Source of the DNA: Solibacillus isronensis
GTDB lineage: Bacteria; Bacillota; Bacilli; Bacillales_A; Planococcaceae
DNA: 64,000 nt
Assembly: GCF_900168685.1 (NCBI RefSeq)
Contig: NZ_FVZN01000014.1
Span: forward strand, 62,001 to 126,000
Reading direction: 5' to 3'
The notes beneath the pieces were generated by a model. The model was not told the DNA's origin. It was given only the letters and a program-made list of their open reading frames with translations, and made no database searches. This document shows, in pieces, positions 8,884-17,119 of this stretch (the stretch's first letter is position 1; each line of letters starts with the position of its first letter). Position numbers and translations under genes: made by a program.

Positions 8884-8922
8884 AAAAACGGGAACGCATA
8901 TTAACGAGCGTTCCCGTTTTTA
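8884..8922 (+). terminator. Bidirectional terminator after the PrsA-like gene
   Basis: AAAAACGGGAACGC pairs perfectly with GCGTTCCCGTTTTT. It also overlaps the stop end of the minus-strand gene at 8901-9131 and can end both transcripts. Confidence 0.9.
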
Positions 8923-9131
8923 ACTGTATTGCCTTTTAAAAAGCGTTTAATCATCGTCAGGCCAAGATTAAAGAGGAAAATGATCAGCGCAACTCGAAAG
9001 AAAGCAACGAAATATTGCCAAACGGTTGTACTTTCAATAAAAAGATTCGGCATATTATCGACTAATGCGTAAGTAAAATATCCCGCAAGCCCAAGAAAAA
9101 ACAAACCGGCAAAAAAATCCTTTACACTCAT
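8901..9131 (-). CDS. Small membrane protein of unknown function
   Basis: The 76-residue product has two hydrophobic segments (about 7-24 and 40-62) separated by a polar loop and ends in a basic tail (MIKRFLKGNTVKNGNAR). GGAGG stands 6-7 nt before the ATG, which supports translation. I do not recognise the family. It lies between the PrsA-like gene, which it converges on, and the trp operon, which runs in the same direction upstream of it. Confidence 0.7.
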   Translation of the reverse strand: MSVKDFFAGLFFLGLAGYFTYALVDNMPNLFIESTTVWQYFVAFFRVALIIFLFNLGLTMIKRFLKGNTVKNGNAR

Positions 9132-9204
9132 CTTTAACCTCCATTTAATATGATTTAATCAAAGGATACCATATAAAGGAAACATAATATATATAGAAGA
9201 AAGT

Positions 9205-9261
9205 AGGATGCAAAGATATGAAAAGAGAAGGGGTCCTACAATTATCAAGTTGTTGCATCCT
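9205..9261. repeat. Inverted repeat downstream of trpA
   Basis: AGGATGCAA at 9205-9213 is the exact inverse of TTGCATCCT at 9253-9261, with 39 nt between. It lies 15 bp past the trpA stop. No clear T-run follows on the minus strand, so it is a weak candidate for the operon terminator. Confidence 0.4.
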
Positions 9262-9275
9262 CTAATAAATAGCGA

Positions 9276-10055
9276 TTAAATTACGGCCGATTTCTTCGTA
9301 GCCTGAACAAGCGCTTCTATTGTTGCCCAGTCCCGTTCAACGAGTGCCGTAACAATTTTACTGCCGACAATTACTCCATCCGCAATGTCACCGAAGCTTT
9401 TTACATGTTCAATTGTTGAAATACCGAAGCCTGCTAACACGGGAATATTGCTCGCTGCTTTCAAGTTTGCAAAATGCCCGGCAAGTTCCGTGGCAAAGCT
9501 TGCACGTTCACCGGTAATACCATTTACCGTAACGGCATAGACAAAGCCTTCACTTGCAGCAGCTAATTTTTTTATACGTTCAGGAGGGCTCATCAATGAT
9601 ACAAGCTGTACAAGCGCAATGCCGTTTTCCTTTAAAGCATCATGCAATAAAGCACTTTCTTCAAAAGGCATATCCGGTACAATCAGTCCTTGAACACCAC
9701 CAAGTTTTGCATCCTCTGCAAATGCTTCAATCCCATAAGCTAAAATCGGGTTTAAGTACGTCATGACAACGAGCGGAATATGGATTTCCTGTGCAAAGCT
9801 TTGCAGTTCATCCAGTACTTTTTTCAATGTCACACCGTATGCAAGCGCACGTTCGCCGGCTTGTTCAATTGTTGGTCCATCTGCTACAGGGTCTGTAAAT
9901 GGAATCCCAACTTCAATTGCGGAAACTCCGATTTGCTGAAGCTTTAATATAGTAGGTTTTAACGTTTCGATCCCGCCATCGCCTGCCATAATATAAGGAA
10001 CAAATGCTTTATCCCCTGCAGCTAATACGTTTTCAAGCTGTTTTTGCAATGTCAT
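9276..10055 (-). CDS. trpA: Tryptophan synthase alpha subunit
   Basis: The 259-residue TIM-barrel enzyme cleaves indole-3-glycerol phosphate to indole and glyceraldehyde 3-phosphate. The two acid-base residues are visible in [16 protein letters not shown] (Glu 48 and Asp 59), and the phosphate-binding loops VLAGFGIS and [10 protein letters not shown] are intact. It is the last gene of the trp operon, and its start overlaps the trpB stop by 4 nt. Indole passes directly to TrpB in the alpha-beta complex. Confidence 0.96.
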   Translation of the reverse strand: MTLQKQLENVLAAGDKAFVPYIMAGDGGIETLKPTILKLQQIGVSAIEVGIPFTDPVADGPTIEQAGERALAYGVTLKKVLDELQSFAQEIHIPLVVMTYLNPILAYGIEAFAEDAKLGGVQGLIVPDMPFEESALLHDALKENGIALVQLVSLMSPPERIKKLAAASEGFVYAVTVNGITGERASFATELAGHFANLKAASNIPVLAGFGISTIEHVKSFGDIADGVIVGSKIVTALVERDWATIEALVQATKKSAVI

Positions 10056-11239
10056 TTTACGCCACCTCCTAGTTTATCCATTAATGTATGAACGTCTTTG
10101 TCTCCGCGTCCTGATAAGCAAACGACAACAATTTCATCAGCAGGTCGGCTTTTGGCAAATTGACTTGCATAGTAAACGGCATGCGCGCTTTCTAATGCCG
10201 GTAAAATTCCTTCCGTTTCACATAACAACTTCACACCTTCAAGTGCCTGTTCATCTGTAACAGAAGGGTAGGCAGCACGACCTGTTTCATGTAAATGGCA
10301 ATGTTCCGGTCCAACTCCAGGATAATCCAGTCCCGCTGAAATAGAATGTGCTTCTTGTACAAAACCGTTATCATCCTGTAATAAGTACATAAACGCACCG
10401 TGAAGGACACCTGTTTTCCCAACATGAATTGCTGCCGCATGTTTGTCGGTATTGACACCTGAACCTGCAGCTTCCACTCCATACAATGCTACATCCTGAT
10501 CTTCCACAAACGGGTAGAACATTCCGATTGCATTACTGCCGCCACCGATACAAGCAATAACTGTATCCGGAAGACGTCCTTCCTGCTGTAAAATTTGGGC
10601 ACGTGTTTCATCCCCAATGACACGCTGGAAATCACGGACAATTGTAGGGAAGGGGTGTGGCCCAAGTGCTGACCCTAAAATGTAGTGTGTATCTTCTATA
10701 TGAGTAACCCAGTGACGCAATGCTTCATTAACTGCATCTTTTAATGTAGCGGAGCCTTTTTCTACCGCAACAACTTTTGTCCCGAGCAGCTCCATACGGA
10801 AAACGTTCAGTTGCTGACGGCGTACATCTTCTGCTCCCATGTAAACAATACATTCCATATCAAGCAATGCACACGCAGTTGCTGTTGCGACACCGTGCTG
10901 ACCTGCACCTGTTTCAGCAACAATTTTTTTCTTCCCCATACGTTTTGCTAAAAGTGCCTGGCCGATCGCATTATTTATTTTATGTGCGCCAGTATGATTT
11001 AAATCTTCACGCTTTAAATAGATTTTCGCACCGCCGACTTTTTTCGTTAAACGCTCCGCAAAATAAAGGGGAGTTTCACGTCCGACATATTGCTTTAAAT
11101 AATAATCAAGTTCTTCCTGGAAAGAGGGGTCATTTTTTGCTTCCTCATAGGCAAGCTCCAATTCCTCAAGTGAAGTCATCAATGTCTCGGGCACAAATTG
11201 ACCGCCGAATCGCCCGAAGCGTCCTTTTACTGTCGTCAT
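10052..11239 (-). CDS. trpB: Tryptophan synthase beta subunit
   Basis: The 395-residue PLP enzyme joins indole and serine to give tryptophan. The PLP lysine is Lys 87 in [11 protein letters not shown], and the phosphate-binding glycine loop appears as [10 protein letters not shown]. The N-terminal [15 protein letters not shown] and the sodium-site region are typical of TrpB1. Length and motifs indicate an intact enzyme. It overlaps both neighbours by 4 nt (ATGA type), which implies translational coupling. Confidence 0.97.
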   Translation of the reverse strand: MTTVKGRFGRFGGQFVPETLMTSLEELELAYEEAKNDPSFQEELDYYLKQYVGRETPLYFAERLTKKVGGAKIYLKREDLNHTGAHKINNAIGQALLAKRMGKKKIVAETGAGQHGVATATACALLDMECIVYMGAEDVRRQQLNVFRMELLGTKVVAVEKGSATLKDAVNEALRHWVTHIEDTHYILGSALGPHPFPTIVRDFQRVIGDETRAQILQQEGRLPDTVIACIGGGSNAIGMFYPFVEDQDVALYGVEAAGSGVNTDKHAAAIHVGKTGVLHGAFMYLLQDDNGFVQEAHSISAGLDYPGVGPEHCHLHETGRAAYPSVTDEQALEGVKLLCETEGILPALESAHAVYYASQFAKSRPADEIVVVCLSGRGDKDVHTLMDKLGGGVK

Positions 11240-11853
11240 AAAATCAACTCTCCTTTTGCTGTTTCAATAAAATTCGTAATCGCTGCTGAACTTTTTCGAC
11301 CATCTACTTCTACACCACTTGAAACATCTACTGCAAATGGCTCGACAAGCATAATCGCCAGTCCAACATTTTCTTCATTTAGCCCACCTGCCAAAATGAC
11401 CTTTTCAAGCGGAATTTTCACTTTATCAAGCAGCATCCAGTCAAAGGACTTTCCGCTTCCTCCACGGAAGTCAGTTCCAGGCGCATCGAACAAATAGTAG
11501 TCCACATCATATGTCGCCGCACGTGTCACATCCTCTTCACTACGAATCGAGAATGCTTTAATTGCCGGCAGCCCGATTACCTGAATCTGTTCGGGCGTTT
11601 CATCCCCGTGATATTGGATATAATCGAGTCCGACTTCTTTTGCAATTTGACGAATAGTGGCTGGCTCTTCATTGACAAAAACCCCGACTTTTTTGACCGT
11701 ACCCGGAATTGCCTTTGCCAGTTCCACTGCTTCCTCTACCGTAATGCGTCGTTTACTGGGCGCAAACATAAATCCGATAAAATCAGCACCTGCTTTAACA
11801 GCTGTTTCTACATGTTCAATTTCTTTTAAACCGCAAATTTTTACTTTTGTCAT
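11236..11853 (-). CDS. trpF: Phosphoribosylanthranilate isomerase
   Basis: The 205-residue protein converts phosphoribosylanthranilate to the carboxyphenylamino-deoxyribulose phosphate. The catalytic Cys is in VKICGLK (Cys 7), and the general acid Asp lies in YYLFDAPG. Phosphate-binding loops [11 protein letters not shown] and VDVSSGVE are present. It is separate from trpC, not fused. It is coupled by 4-nt overlaps to trpC and trpB. Confidence 0.95.
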   Translation of the reverse strand: MTKVKICGLKEIEHVETAVKAGADFIGFMFAPSKRRITVEEAVELAKAIPGTVKKVGVFVNEEPATIRQIAKEVGLDYIQYHGDETPEQIQVIGLPAIKAFSIRSEEDVTRAATYDVDYYLFDAPGTDFRGGSGKSFDWMLLDKVKIPLEKVILAGGLNEENVGLAIMLVEPFAVDVSSGVEVDGRKSSAAITNFIETAKGELIL

Positions 11854-12644
11854 CGATTTTCGCCAACCTTTGCTGTTATGTCGATTTTTAGTGCTTTAAG
11901 TGAATTTTTGACGTCGCCGCTGCGCATTAATGCTTCGCCGACTAATATACCTTTTGCGCCAGCATTCGCCACAAACTGTGCATCTTCCGGACCTAAAATT
12001 CCGCTTTCACTAATAAATGCTATCGGTGATGGAGGAAGAAGCTGTGCAATTTCAAGCGTTGCCGACAGTGAAACATCGAATGTTTTCAGATTCCGGTTAT
12101 TCACTCCGATGATGTTTGCTCCAATGGCAAGGGCACGCTTTAATTCATCGGCATCGTGTACTTCAACAAGCACTTCTAGCTGTTGTTCTGTCGCATAGGC
12201 ATAAAGGGATTTCAGCTGATCATCTGTTAATGCTGCGACAATCAACAGGACAACTGATGCGCCGGCAGCCTTCGCATAGTCGATCTGCACTTCATGAATG
12301 ATGAAGTCTTTACATAAAACCGGTATGTCCACAGCATTTGCAACTGCATTTAAATCCGCATAGCTCCCTTTAAAAAATGCGCGTTCTGTCAATACGGAAA
12401 TACAGGCAGCACCTGCTTCTTCATATTGTAAGGCTTGCTCAACAGGGTCGACTTCCGTCGCAATATTGCCTTTAGAAGGGGAGGCACGCTTCATTTCCGA
12501 AATTACTTGCAATGAATTGGCCGATATCAGTGTTTCGTATAAAGAAGGGCGGGCCTTATCAATTGTTAAAAACACAGGCTTTGTCGAAAGCAATTGTGGC
12601 AGCTCAGTCTTTTTTTGGTCAATAATACGGTCTAAAATCGTCAT
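11850..12644 (-). CDS. trpC: Indole-3-glycerol phosphate synthase
   Basis: The 264-residue TIM barrel closes the indole ring. The signature VISEMKRASPSKGNI carries the catalytic Lys and phosphate contacts, VLCKDFIIHEVQI holds the second catalytic Lys, and IIGVNNRNLKTF and FISESGI are intact. It overlaps trpD and trpF by 4 nt each. Nothing suggests loss of function. Confidence 0.96.
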   Translation of the reverse strand: MTILDRIIDQKKTELPQLLSTKPVFLTIDKARPSLYETLISANSLQVISEMKRASPSKGNIATEVDPVEQALQYEEAGAACISVLTERAFFKGSYADLNAVANAVDIPVLCKDFIIHEVQIDYAKAAGASVVLLIVAALTDDQLKSLYAYATEQQLEVLVEVHDADELKRALAIGANIIGVNNRNLKTFDVSLSATLEIAQLLPPSPIAFISESGILGPEDAQFVANAGAKGILVGEALMRSGDVKNSLKALKIDITAKVGENR

Positions 12645-13687
12645 TTTACGGGTTCCTCCTGCATCTGTTTTTGGCTATAAGCAACGATATTTTCTAATTT
12701 TTCATAAGCGCGTCCTGACATAATACTGTCTTTCGCCATATCGATACCTTCCTTCATCGTCTCGGCAAGTCCGTATGCAAAGAATCCAATGCCGGCATTT
12801 AAAAGAACCGTATCAAAATACACACTTTGTTTTCCTTTTAGTAAGTCACGCATAATGTCCGCATTTTCTGCAGGAGTGCCGCCGCGAATTGCAGAAAGGG
12901 GCTGTGCGGCTAAGCCGACATCTTCAGCACGAAGTTTAAATGGAATCATGTCTCCGCGGTCTAACAGTACAAAAGTGTTTTCACCATCCAGTGATGCTTC
13001 ATCCATTCCTTGTGCGCCAGAGACGACGATTGCACGTTCACGTCCTAGCATATGGAGCACTTCCGCATAATCGGTCGTGAAGTTCGGTCGGTTAATGCCG
13101 ACAAACTGTGTTTTTAGCGGAACAGGGTTTGTTAGGGGACCGACTAAATTGAAAATCGTCGGCTTGCCGATTGCCTGTCGTACTTCACCAATCCGTTTTA
13201 ATTTCGGATGCATGTTTGGAGCATGTAAGAAGGCGATACCGTGCTGTTTGAGCAACTCGGATGTTTGCTCGATATTTGGCAGCAGTGTAATGCCAAGTGC
13301 CTCCAACACATCCGAACTACCTGAAGCACTCGATACTTTTCGGTTGCCGTGCTTTGCTACTGAAATGCCGCCGCCTGCCAATACAAAAGCGGAAGTCGTA
13401 CTAATATTGAAGCTTTGAAGTCCATCGCCGCCTGTACCGCAATTATCGATATAAATGCCTTCGGGTACGTCGACAGCAACTGCATGTGATTTCATAACAG
13501 AAGCTAAGCCAGCAACTTCATGTGCTGTTTCTCCTTTTGTACTCATCGCCGTTAAAAATGAGGCAATCTGTTCTTTCGGTGTTTGCTCACTAAAAATAAG
13601 CTGTGCTGCCTGCTGCATTTCCTCAAAAACTAAGTGCTCTTTTCGCTCAATCTGTTCAATGTATGGAAGTAAAGACATGTTCATCAT
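12641..13687 (-). CDS. trpD: Anthranilate phosphoribosyltransferase
   Basis: The 348-residue enzyme transfers phosphoribose from PRPP to anthranilate. The PRPP loop DNCGTGGDGLQSFNIST, the GNRKVSSASGSSDVLEALG segment and the magnesium-binding GMDEASLDGEN segment are all present. ATG at 13687 overlaps the trpE stop as ATGA; an internal ATG at 13678 is better spaced from AAAGG and would remove three residues. Its substrate anthranilate would normally come from TrpE-TrpG, but the TrpE encoded just upstream lacks a catalytic core. Confidence 0.95.
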   Translation of the reverse strand: MMNMSLLPYIEQIERKEHLVFEEMQQAAQLIFSEQTPKEQIASFLTAMSTKGETAHEVAGLASVMKSHAVAVDVPEGIYIDNCGTGGDGLQSFNISTTSAFVLAGGGISVAKHGNRKVSSASGSSDVLEALGITLLPNIEQTSELLKQHGIAFLHAPNMHPKLKRIGEVRQAIGKPTIFNLVGPLTNPVPLKTQFVGINRPNFTTDYAEVLHMLGRERAIVVSGAQGMDEASLDGENTFVLLDRGDMIPFKLRAEDVGLAAQPLSAIRGGTPAENADIMRDLLKGKQSVYFDTVLLNAGIGFFAYGLAETMKEGIDMAKDSIMSGRAYEKLENIVAYSQKQMQEEPVK

Positions 13688-14667
13688 CCTTTCAGTAAAG
13701 AGTGGAATGGCGCTTCTTCCTCTGCTTCCGAGTGAAGCTGTGCGACATTTCCTTGAATTATTATCGTTTGTTCAGGTGTCGTGAAATCGACCTGACCATT
13801 AAAGCCGATGTAGCCGATCAAGCCTTGTGCTGGTAATAGCCCTTTCACGACATCGATGGCATGAAGGGTAGGGCTTAAAGTACTTGTTGTAATATTGGCA
13901 AGCTGCTGCACCGAATTTTCTGTACTATAGCGTTCGATTGACGGTGCGTCATTTGTAACGGAAATATTCCCGTTCCGTACTTGCATGTAGTTTGATTTTG
14001 ATGTGCCGATTACTGTGCAATCATCAAATTCGACATAGTACATATATGGTGCAGCGTGTTCGACACGCATTTTTCGATAAAGGGAAAGGGCCTCTCCAGT
14101 AAATTGTGCGCGATAACGTCCATTTTCCTCTTTTTCGACATGTTGTAATGTATAGGAAGACTGTTCAGGTGTTGGTGTTGTAAACAGCTGTTCAATCAAT
14201 TGGTCAATGTTTGGTTCTACTTGCTCTGCTTCAATATTTGTATGGAAAACAGCGATTTCATCTGTTAAATGATCAAAAATAACGAGTGTATCGTAAACAT
14301 GAAACTGCAGTTCAGGTAATGGCTTTTGCAATGCGTGAATATAGCCGATTCCGCCACCTGTAAACGGATATTCTGTATGTGATGAAATACGTGGCATCAC
14401 TTGCTTTAATAGTTGGATCAGCTCGCCTTCATATGTGTAGGCTTTATTGGAATGATGCGCACGATCTAAAAGCTGATTTTCTGTCCCGATATACGTTTTC
14501 CGCGGATTGACACCGATGAACGAATAACGTCCATTGCCATCATATTTAGAGGAACTTTCCAATAAAAACTTCCGTTCACCTTGCAGTCGCTGGAAAATAG
14601 AAATCGGTGTCAGTAAATCCCCATTTACTTTTTTCATTGATGTACGAAAATGTTGCTGAACTACCAT
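13684..14667 (-). CDS. trpE: Deletion derivative of anthranilate synthase component I (TrpE), catalytic core missing
   Basis: The frame encodes 327 residues where TrpE usually has about 460-520. The N-terminal half aligns well: KFLLESSS (34-41) and GRYSFIGVNP (46-55) of the tryptophan-binding site, GGGIGYI (104-110) and VYDTLVIFDH (124-133). APYMYY (206-211), another tryptophan contact, also survives. Missing are the IKAGDIFQ-V-LSQ segment, the IAGTRxRG and DEKExAEHxMLVDLGRND blocks, and the FPAGTxSGAPKIRAM block. After residue 238 only scattered family pieces remain (IERYS, AIDVVKGLLPA, LIGYIGFNGQVDF). No frameshift or internal stop is present. The ATG at 14667 has an AAAAGGAGTG ribosome site; the longer frame to 14850 runs into the T-box and is not the start. 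trpG is not in the operon, as in Bacillus. Anthranilate synthase activity is very unlikely. Confidence 0.85.
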   Translation of the reverse strand: MVVQQHFRTSMKKVNGDLLTPISIFQRLQGERKFLLESSSKYDGNGRYSFIGVNPRKTYIGTENQLLDRAHHSNKAYTYEGELIQLLKQVMPRISSHTEYPFTGGGIGYIHALQKPLPELQFHVYDTLVIFDHLTDEIAVFHTNIEAEQVEPNIDQLIEQLFTTPTPEQSSYTLQHVEKEENGRYRAQFTGEALSLYRKMRVEHAAPYMYYVEFDDCTVIGTSKSNYMQVRNGNISVTNDAPSIERYSTENSVQQLANITTSTLSPTLHAIDVVKGLLPAQGLIGYIGFNGQVDFTTPEQTIIIQGNVAQLHSEAEEEAPFHSLLKG

Positions 14668-15072
14668 TTGAAACACTCCTTTTTTGAAATAAACTACGCC
14701 TTTACGATTTAGATTTAGCAATCTTGTAATTAACTTAAAGCTTTGCTGAATAAAAAAATCGCCCTCAGCAAAAGAATTAACTTTTGCTGAGGACGATCTG
14801 CACCGCGTTGCCACCTCGTTTGAAGCAAACCAAAAAAACCTTGCTTCCACTTAAACCTGATAACGGCAGGGTACCGTCCGCCGACTAACGCCAGCAGCTT
14901 TCATAAGGCCCATTCACATTTACCTTTTGGCGTATTTTCACCAGCCATACGCTCTCTGGACAAAACGATAAATGCTACTCTTCTTATTCAACAATTTACT
15001 CAACTAAGCTCAACTAAACGAAAACGGTGGTCACGCTCCCGCAACCTGCTACCGTAAATAACAATTTGAATA
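14668..15072 (-). promoter_or_regulatory. Tryptophan-specific T-box leader of the trp operon
   Basis: Reading the minus strand, the leader shows the stem I distal motif (AGAGAGCGTATGGCTGGTGA, near 14960-14938), then the specifier loop GAATGGGCC with specifier codon TGG at 14912-14910. The T-box sequence GAGGTGGCAACGCGG lies near 14818-14803, and a strong terminator follows at 14797-14752. Uncharged tRNA-Trp would stabilise the antiterminator and allow transcription of trpEDCFBA. The ends of the leader are approximate. Confidence 0.93.
14752..14797 (-). terminator. T-box regulatory terminator of the trp operon
   Basis: On the minus strand ATCGTCCTCAGCAAAAG pairs with CTTTTGCTGAGGGCGAT and is followed by seven T residues. 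It is the terminator that competes with the T-box antiterminator. Confidence 0.92.
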
Positions 15073-15078
15073 TGCTTT

Positions 15079-15106
15079 ATTCTAACACTGAAAAACGAAA
15101 TGTCAA
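15079..15106 (-). promoter_or_regulatory. trp operon promoter
   Basis: On the minus strand a consensus -35 TTGACA (15106-15101) and -10 TAGAAT (15084-15079) are separated by 16 nt, which puts the transcript start near 15072, at the 5' end of the T-box. Confidence 0.85.
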
Positions 15107-15132
15107 ACAATTCTAAAATATTTCTGCTAAAT

Positions 15133-15164
15133 AAAAAACCAGCTGACGTAAAAAAGTCAGCTGG
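15133..15164 (-). terminator. Terminator of queT
   Basis: On the minus strand CCAGCTGAC pairs with GTCAGCTGG through a loop of T residues and is followed by TTTTTT. Confidence 0.85.
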
Positions 15165-15178
15165 CGAAACAATCGATA

Positions 15179-15664
15179 TTAAATCAATTTTTTGAAATCC
15201 AATCGTTTATTTAAAGCGTACATAATCGGTGCTCCAACCGCCAATACAACAAATTCGCCAAATGCTACAAACAGCCAAGTTTCCCAGAACGGGAAGCCAA
15301 GCACGATATTCAGCTGTGCTGCAATGATAAACATTGTAAACGTAAATAGCGTTGTATTAATAATCAGACGAGCCCAAATATTTTTCACAAACTTACAAAT
15401 GAATATGAAAATTCCCAGTGTAATAATCGTATGTCCGACACCAAATACTAAGTCGATTGGACCGATCGAAGACATCAGGAAATTGGAGATAAATACACCT
15501 AAAACAACACCTAACATATAGCGCGGGTTAAATGCGACTAAATGGTTAAAAATTTCGGCAATACGGAACTGTACTTGCCCAAAGCTAATTGGCGCAACAA
15601 GCATTGTGACAGCAATATATAAAGCTGCAATAATGGCACTCGCTGCAATAAACTTGACCTTCAT
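15179..15664 (-). CDS. queT: QueT, queuosine-precursor (preQ1) ECF transporter substrate-binding membrane subunit
   Basis: The 161-residue protein has about five to six hydrophobic helices and the QueT hallmark FGQVQFRIAEIFNHL near residues 28-42. It binds a queuosine precursor in the membrane and works with the shared ECF energy-coupling subunits, which are encoded elsewhere. A preQ1-I riboswitch directly upstream supports the substrate. It is a single-gene transcript with its own promoter, riboswitch and terminator. Confidence 0.93.
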   Translation of the reverse strand: MKVKFIAASAIIAALYIAVTMLVAPISFGQVQFRIAEIFNHLVAFNPRYMLGVVLGVFISNFLMSSIGPIDLVFGVGHTIITLGIFIFICKFVKNIWARLIINTTLFTFTMFIIAAQLNIVLGFPFWETWLFVAFGEFVVLAVGAPIMYALNKRLDFKKLI

Positions 15665-15673
15665 ATGAAACTC

Positions 15674-15712
15674 CTCCTAGTTTTTTAACGTGGGATGGTT
15701 ACGAACCACGCA
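15674..15712 (-). promoter_or_regulatory. preQ1-I riboswitch
   Basis: On the minus strand GCGTGGTTCGTAACCATCCC followed by ACGTTAAAAAACTAGGAGG matches the preQ1-I aptamer: a short stem-loop, then an A-rich tail that forms a pseudoknot and carries CTAGGAGG. The tail contains the queT ribosome site, so control is probably at translation initiation. Confidence 0.93.
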
Positions 15713-15723
15713 AAGCAACTGCA

Positions 15724-15752
15724 ATCATAGCAATATTGAAAATAAAAGTAAA
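15724..15752 (-). promoter_or_regulatory. queT promoter
   Basis: On the minus strand -35 TTTACT (15752-15747) and -10 TATGAT (15729-15724) are 17 nt apart, just upstream of the riboswitch. Confidence 0.65.
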
Positions 15753-15814
15753 GATTTATAGGACTTTTTTTTCAATAAAACCTCAAAAAATTTATCAAGA
15801 GTAAAAAGTTTAAC

Positions 15815-15838
15815 AAACCGCGTTGCTTAGCGGTTTGA
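15815..15838. repeat. Hairpin between the divergent queT and ABC transporter promoters
   Basis: CAAACCGC and GCGGTTTG form an 8-bp stem with an 8-nt loop. It has no T-run on the plus strand and lies upstream of both promoters, so it may be an operator or be inert. Confidence 0.4.
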
Positions 15839-15905
15839 AGTGTATTAACTAAATTCCAAAATGAGGCACATTACCTAGAATAAATTCAGAACATTCTAAA
15901 TGTTA

Positions 15906-15934
15906 TTGACTATCTAAATATGACGCGGTAATAT
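15906..15934 (+). promoter_or_regulatory. Promoter of the PF04392-type ABC transporter genes
   Basis: TTGACT (15906-15911) and TAATAT (15929-15934) with a 17-nt spacer give a near-consensus sigma-A promoter about 70 bp before the binding-protein gene. Confidence 0.8.
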
Positions 15935-16002
15935 TATTTCAACACTTCATCCAAATGAAGTTCGGCGCTTTAAATCGATAAAGTTAACTAGGGGGAAATA
16001 AG

Positions 16003-17019
16003 ATGAGAAAAAATTTAATGAAGCTGTCCTTTTTATTATTCGGGCTTCTTTTATTATTAGCTGCTTGTGGCGGGGAAGAGAGCGAGACATCTTCAAACGA
16101 GTCGTCAAATGGCGAGGCTGCAGATACAGCTAAAGCAGATAGCGAAAAAACTTTTAAAATCGGAACAACACAAATTGTTGAGCATCCATCATTAGATGCA
16201 GCAAAAGAAGGGTTTAAAAAAGCAATTGAAGATGCAGGTATTAAAGCAGAATATGTAGATAAATCTGCGAACAATGATAACAGTGCGAACATGACAATCG
16301 CCCAGCAGTTAGTCGGAGAAAACGTAGATCTGATTTTCGCAAACTCTACACCTTCAGCACAGGCTGCAAAAAGCGCAACTTCTGATATTCCGGTTATCTT
16401 TACATCGGTAACGGATGCAGTAGGTGCAGAATTGATCGAGTCAATGGCAACACCTGGTGCTAACGTAACAGGTACGATCGATTTACATCCGGAAACAATG
16501 CCGAAAACAGTTGCTTACCTAAAAGAATTAGGAGCAAAAAATGTAGGGATGGTATATAACGCTGGTGAACAAAACTCAGTTGCACAAATTGCGGCAGTAA
16601 AAGAAATTGCAGCAAAAGAAGGCGTAACGATTGTGGAAGCAGCGGTATCTGCTTCATCTGAAGTACGTCAGGCAGCAGAATCACTAGTAGGAAAAGTAGA
16701 TGCATTTTATATTATTACAGATAATACGGTCGTATCGGCACTTGAATCTGTAATCGAAGTAGCAGATGCAAACAAATTACCGCTTATTGTTGGTGAGCTT
16801 GATTCAGTAGAGCGCGGCGGTTTAGCAGCATACGGTTTCGAATACTACGATATCGGCTATGAAGCAGGGCAAATGGCAGCACAAATTTTATTAGAAGGCA
16901 AAACACCTTCAGAAGTACCGGCTGCGTACCCGGCTAACTTAAAACTAGTAATCAATAAAGCTACTGCAGAAAACTTAGGCTTGGAAATTAAGCCTGAATG
17001 GGAAGCAGAAGTACAATAA
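16003..17019 (+). CDS. ABC transporter substrate-binding lipoprotein (PF04392 family, TrpX-like)
   Basis: A lipoprotein signal ends in LLLLAAC (Cys 22), followed by a Ser/Glu/Ala-rich linker and a two-lobed periplasmic-binding fold (KIGTTQIVEHPSLDAAKEGF to the C-terminal IKPEWEAEVQ). The pattern GTxQxxEHPxLDAxxxGF and DLIFANSTPSAQAAKSAT is typical of the ABC_sub_bind family that includes the tryptophan-linked TrpX proteins of streptococci. The ligand cannot be read from sequence; an aromatic amino acid is a reasonable guess. A long hairpin separates it from the permease gene, so it may be made in excess over the membrane parts. Confidence 0.87.
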   Translation: MRKNLMKLSFLLFGLLLLLAACGGEESETSSNESSNGEAADTAKADSEKTFKIGTTQIVEHPSLDAAKEGFKKAIEDAGIKAEYVDKSANNDNSANMTIAQQLVGENVDLIFANSTPSAQAAKSATSDIPVIFTSVTDAVGAELIESMATPGANVTGTIDLHPETMPKTVAYLKELGAKNVGMVYNAGEQNSVAQIAAVKEIAAKEGVTIVEAAVSASSEVRQAAESLVGKVDAFYIITDNTVVSALESVIEVADANKLPLIVGELDSVERGGLAAYGFEYYDIGYEAGQMAAQILLEGKTPSEVPAAYPANLKLVINKATAENLGLEIKPEWEAEVQ

Positions 17020-17039
17020 TTCATTTTTATTTATACAAA

Positions 17040-17086
17040 AAGCAAGTCAGCCTAAACAGGTATAAAATGTTTAGGCTGACTTGCTT
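17040..17086 (+). promoter_or_regulatory. Intercistronic hairpin between binding-protein and permease genes
   Basis: A perfect 18-bp stem, AAGCAAGTCAGCCTAAAC against GTTTAGGCTGACTTGCTT, encloses an 11-nt loop. The following bases (AAAACTTTTAAAA) are a poor terminator tail. It probably stabilises the upstream mRNA or causes partial termination, giving more binding protein than permease. Confidence 0.8.
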
Positions 17087-17119
17087 AAAACTTTTAAAAA
17101 AGTCAGGAGATGATTCGAG

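Noticed and set aside
14668-14850. N-terminal extension of TrpE from the longest open frame
   Set aside because: It translates the T-box and its terminator. A proper ribosome site precedes ATG 14667.
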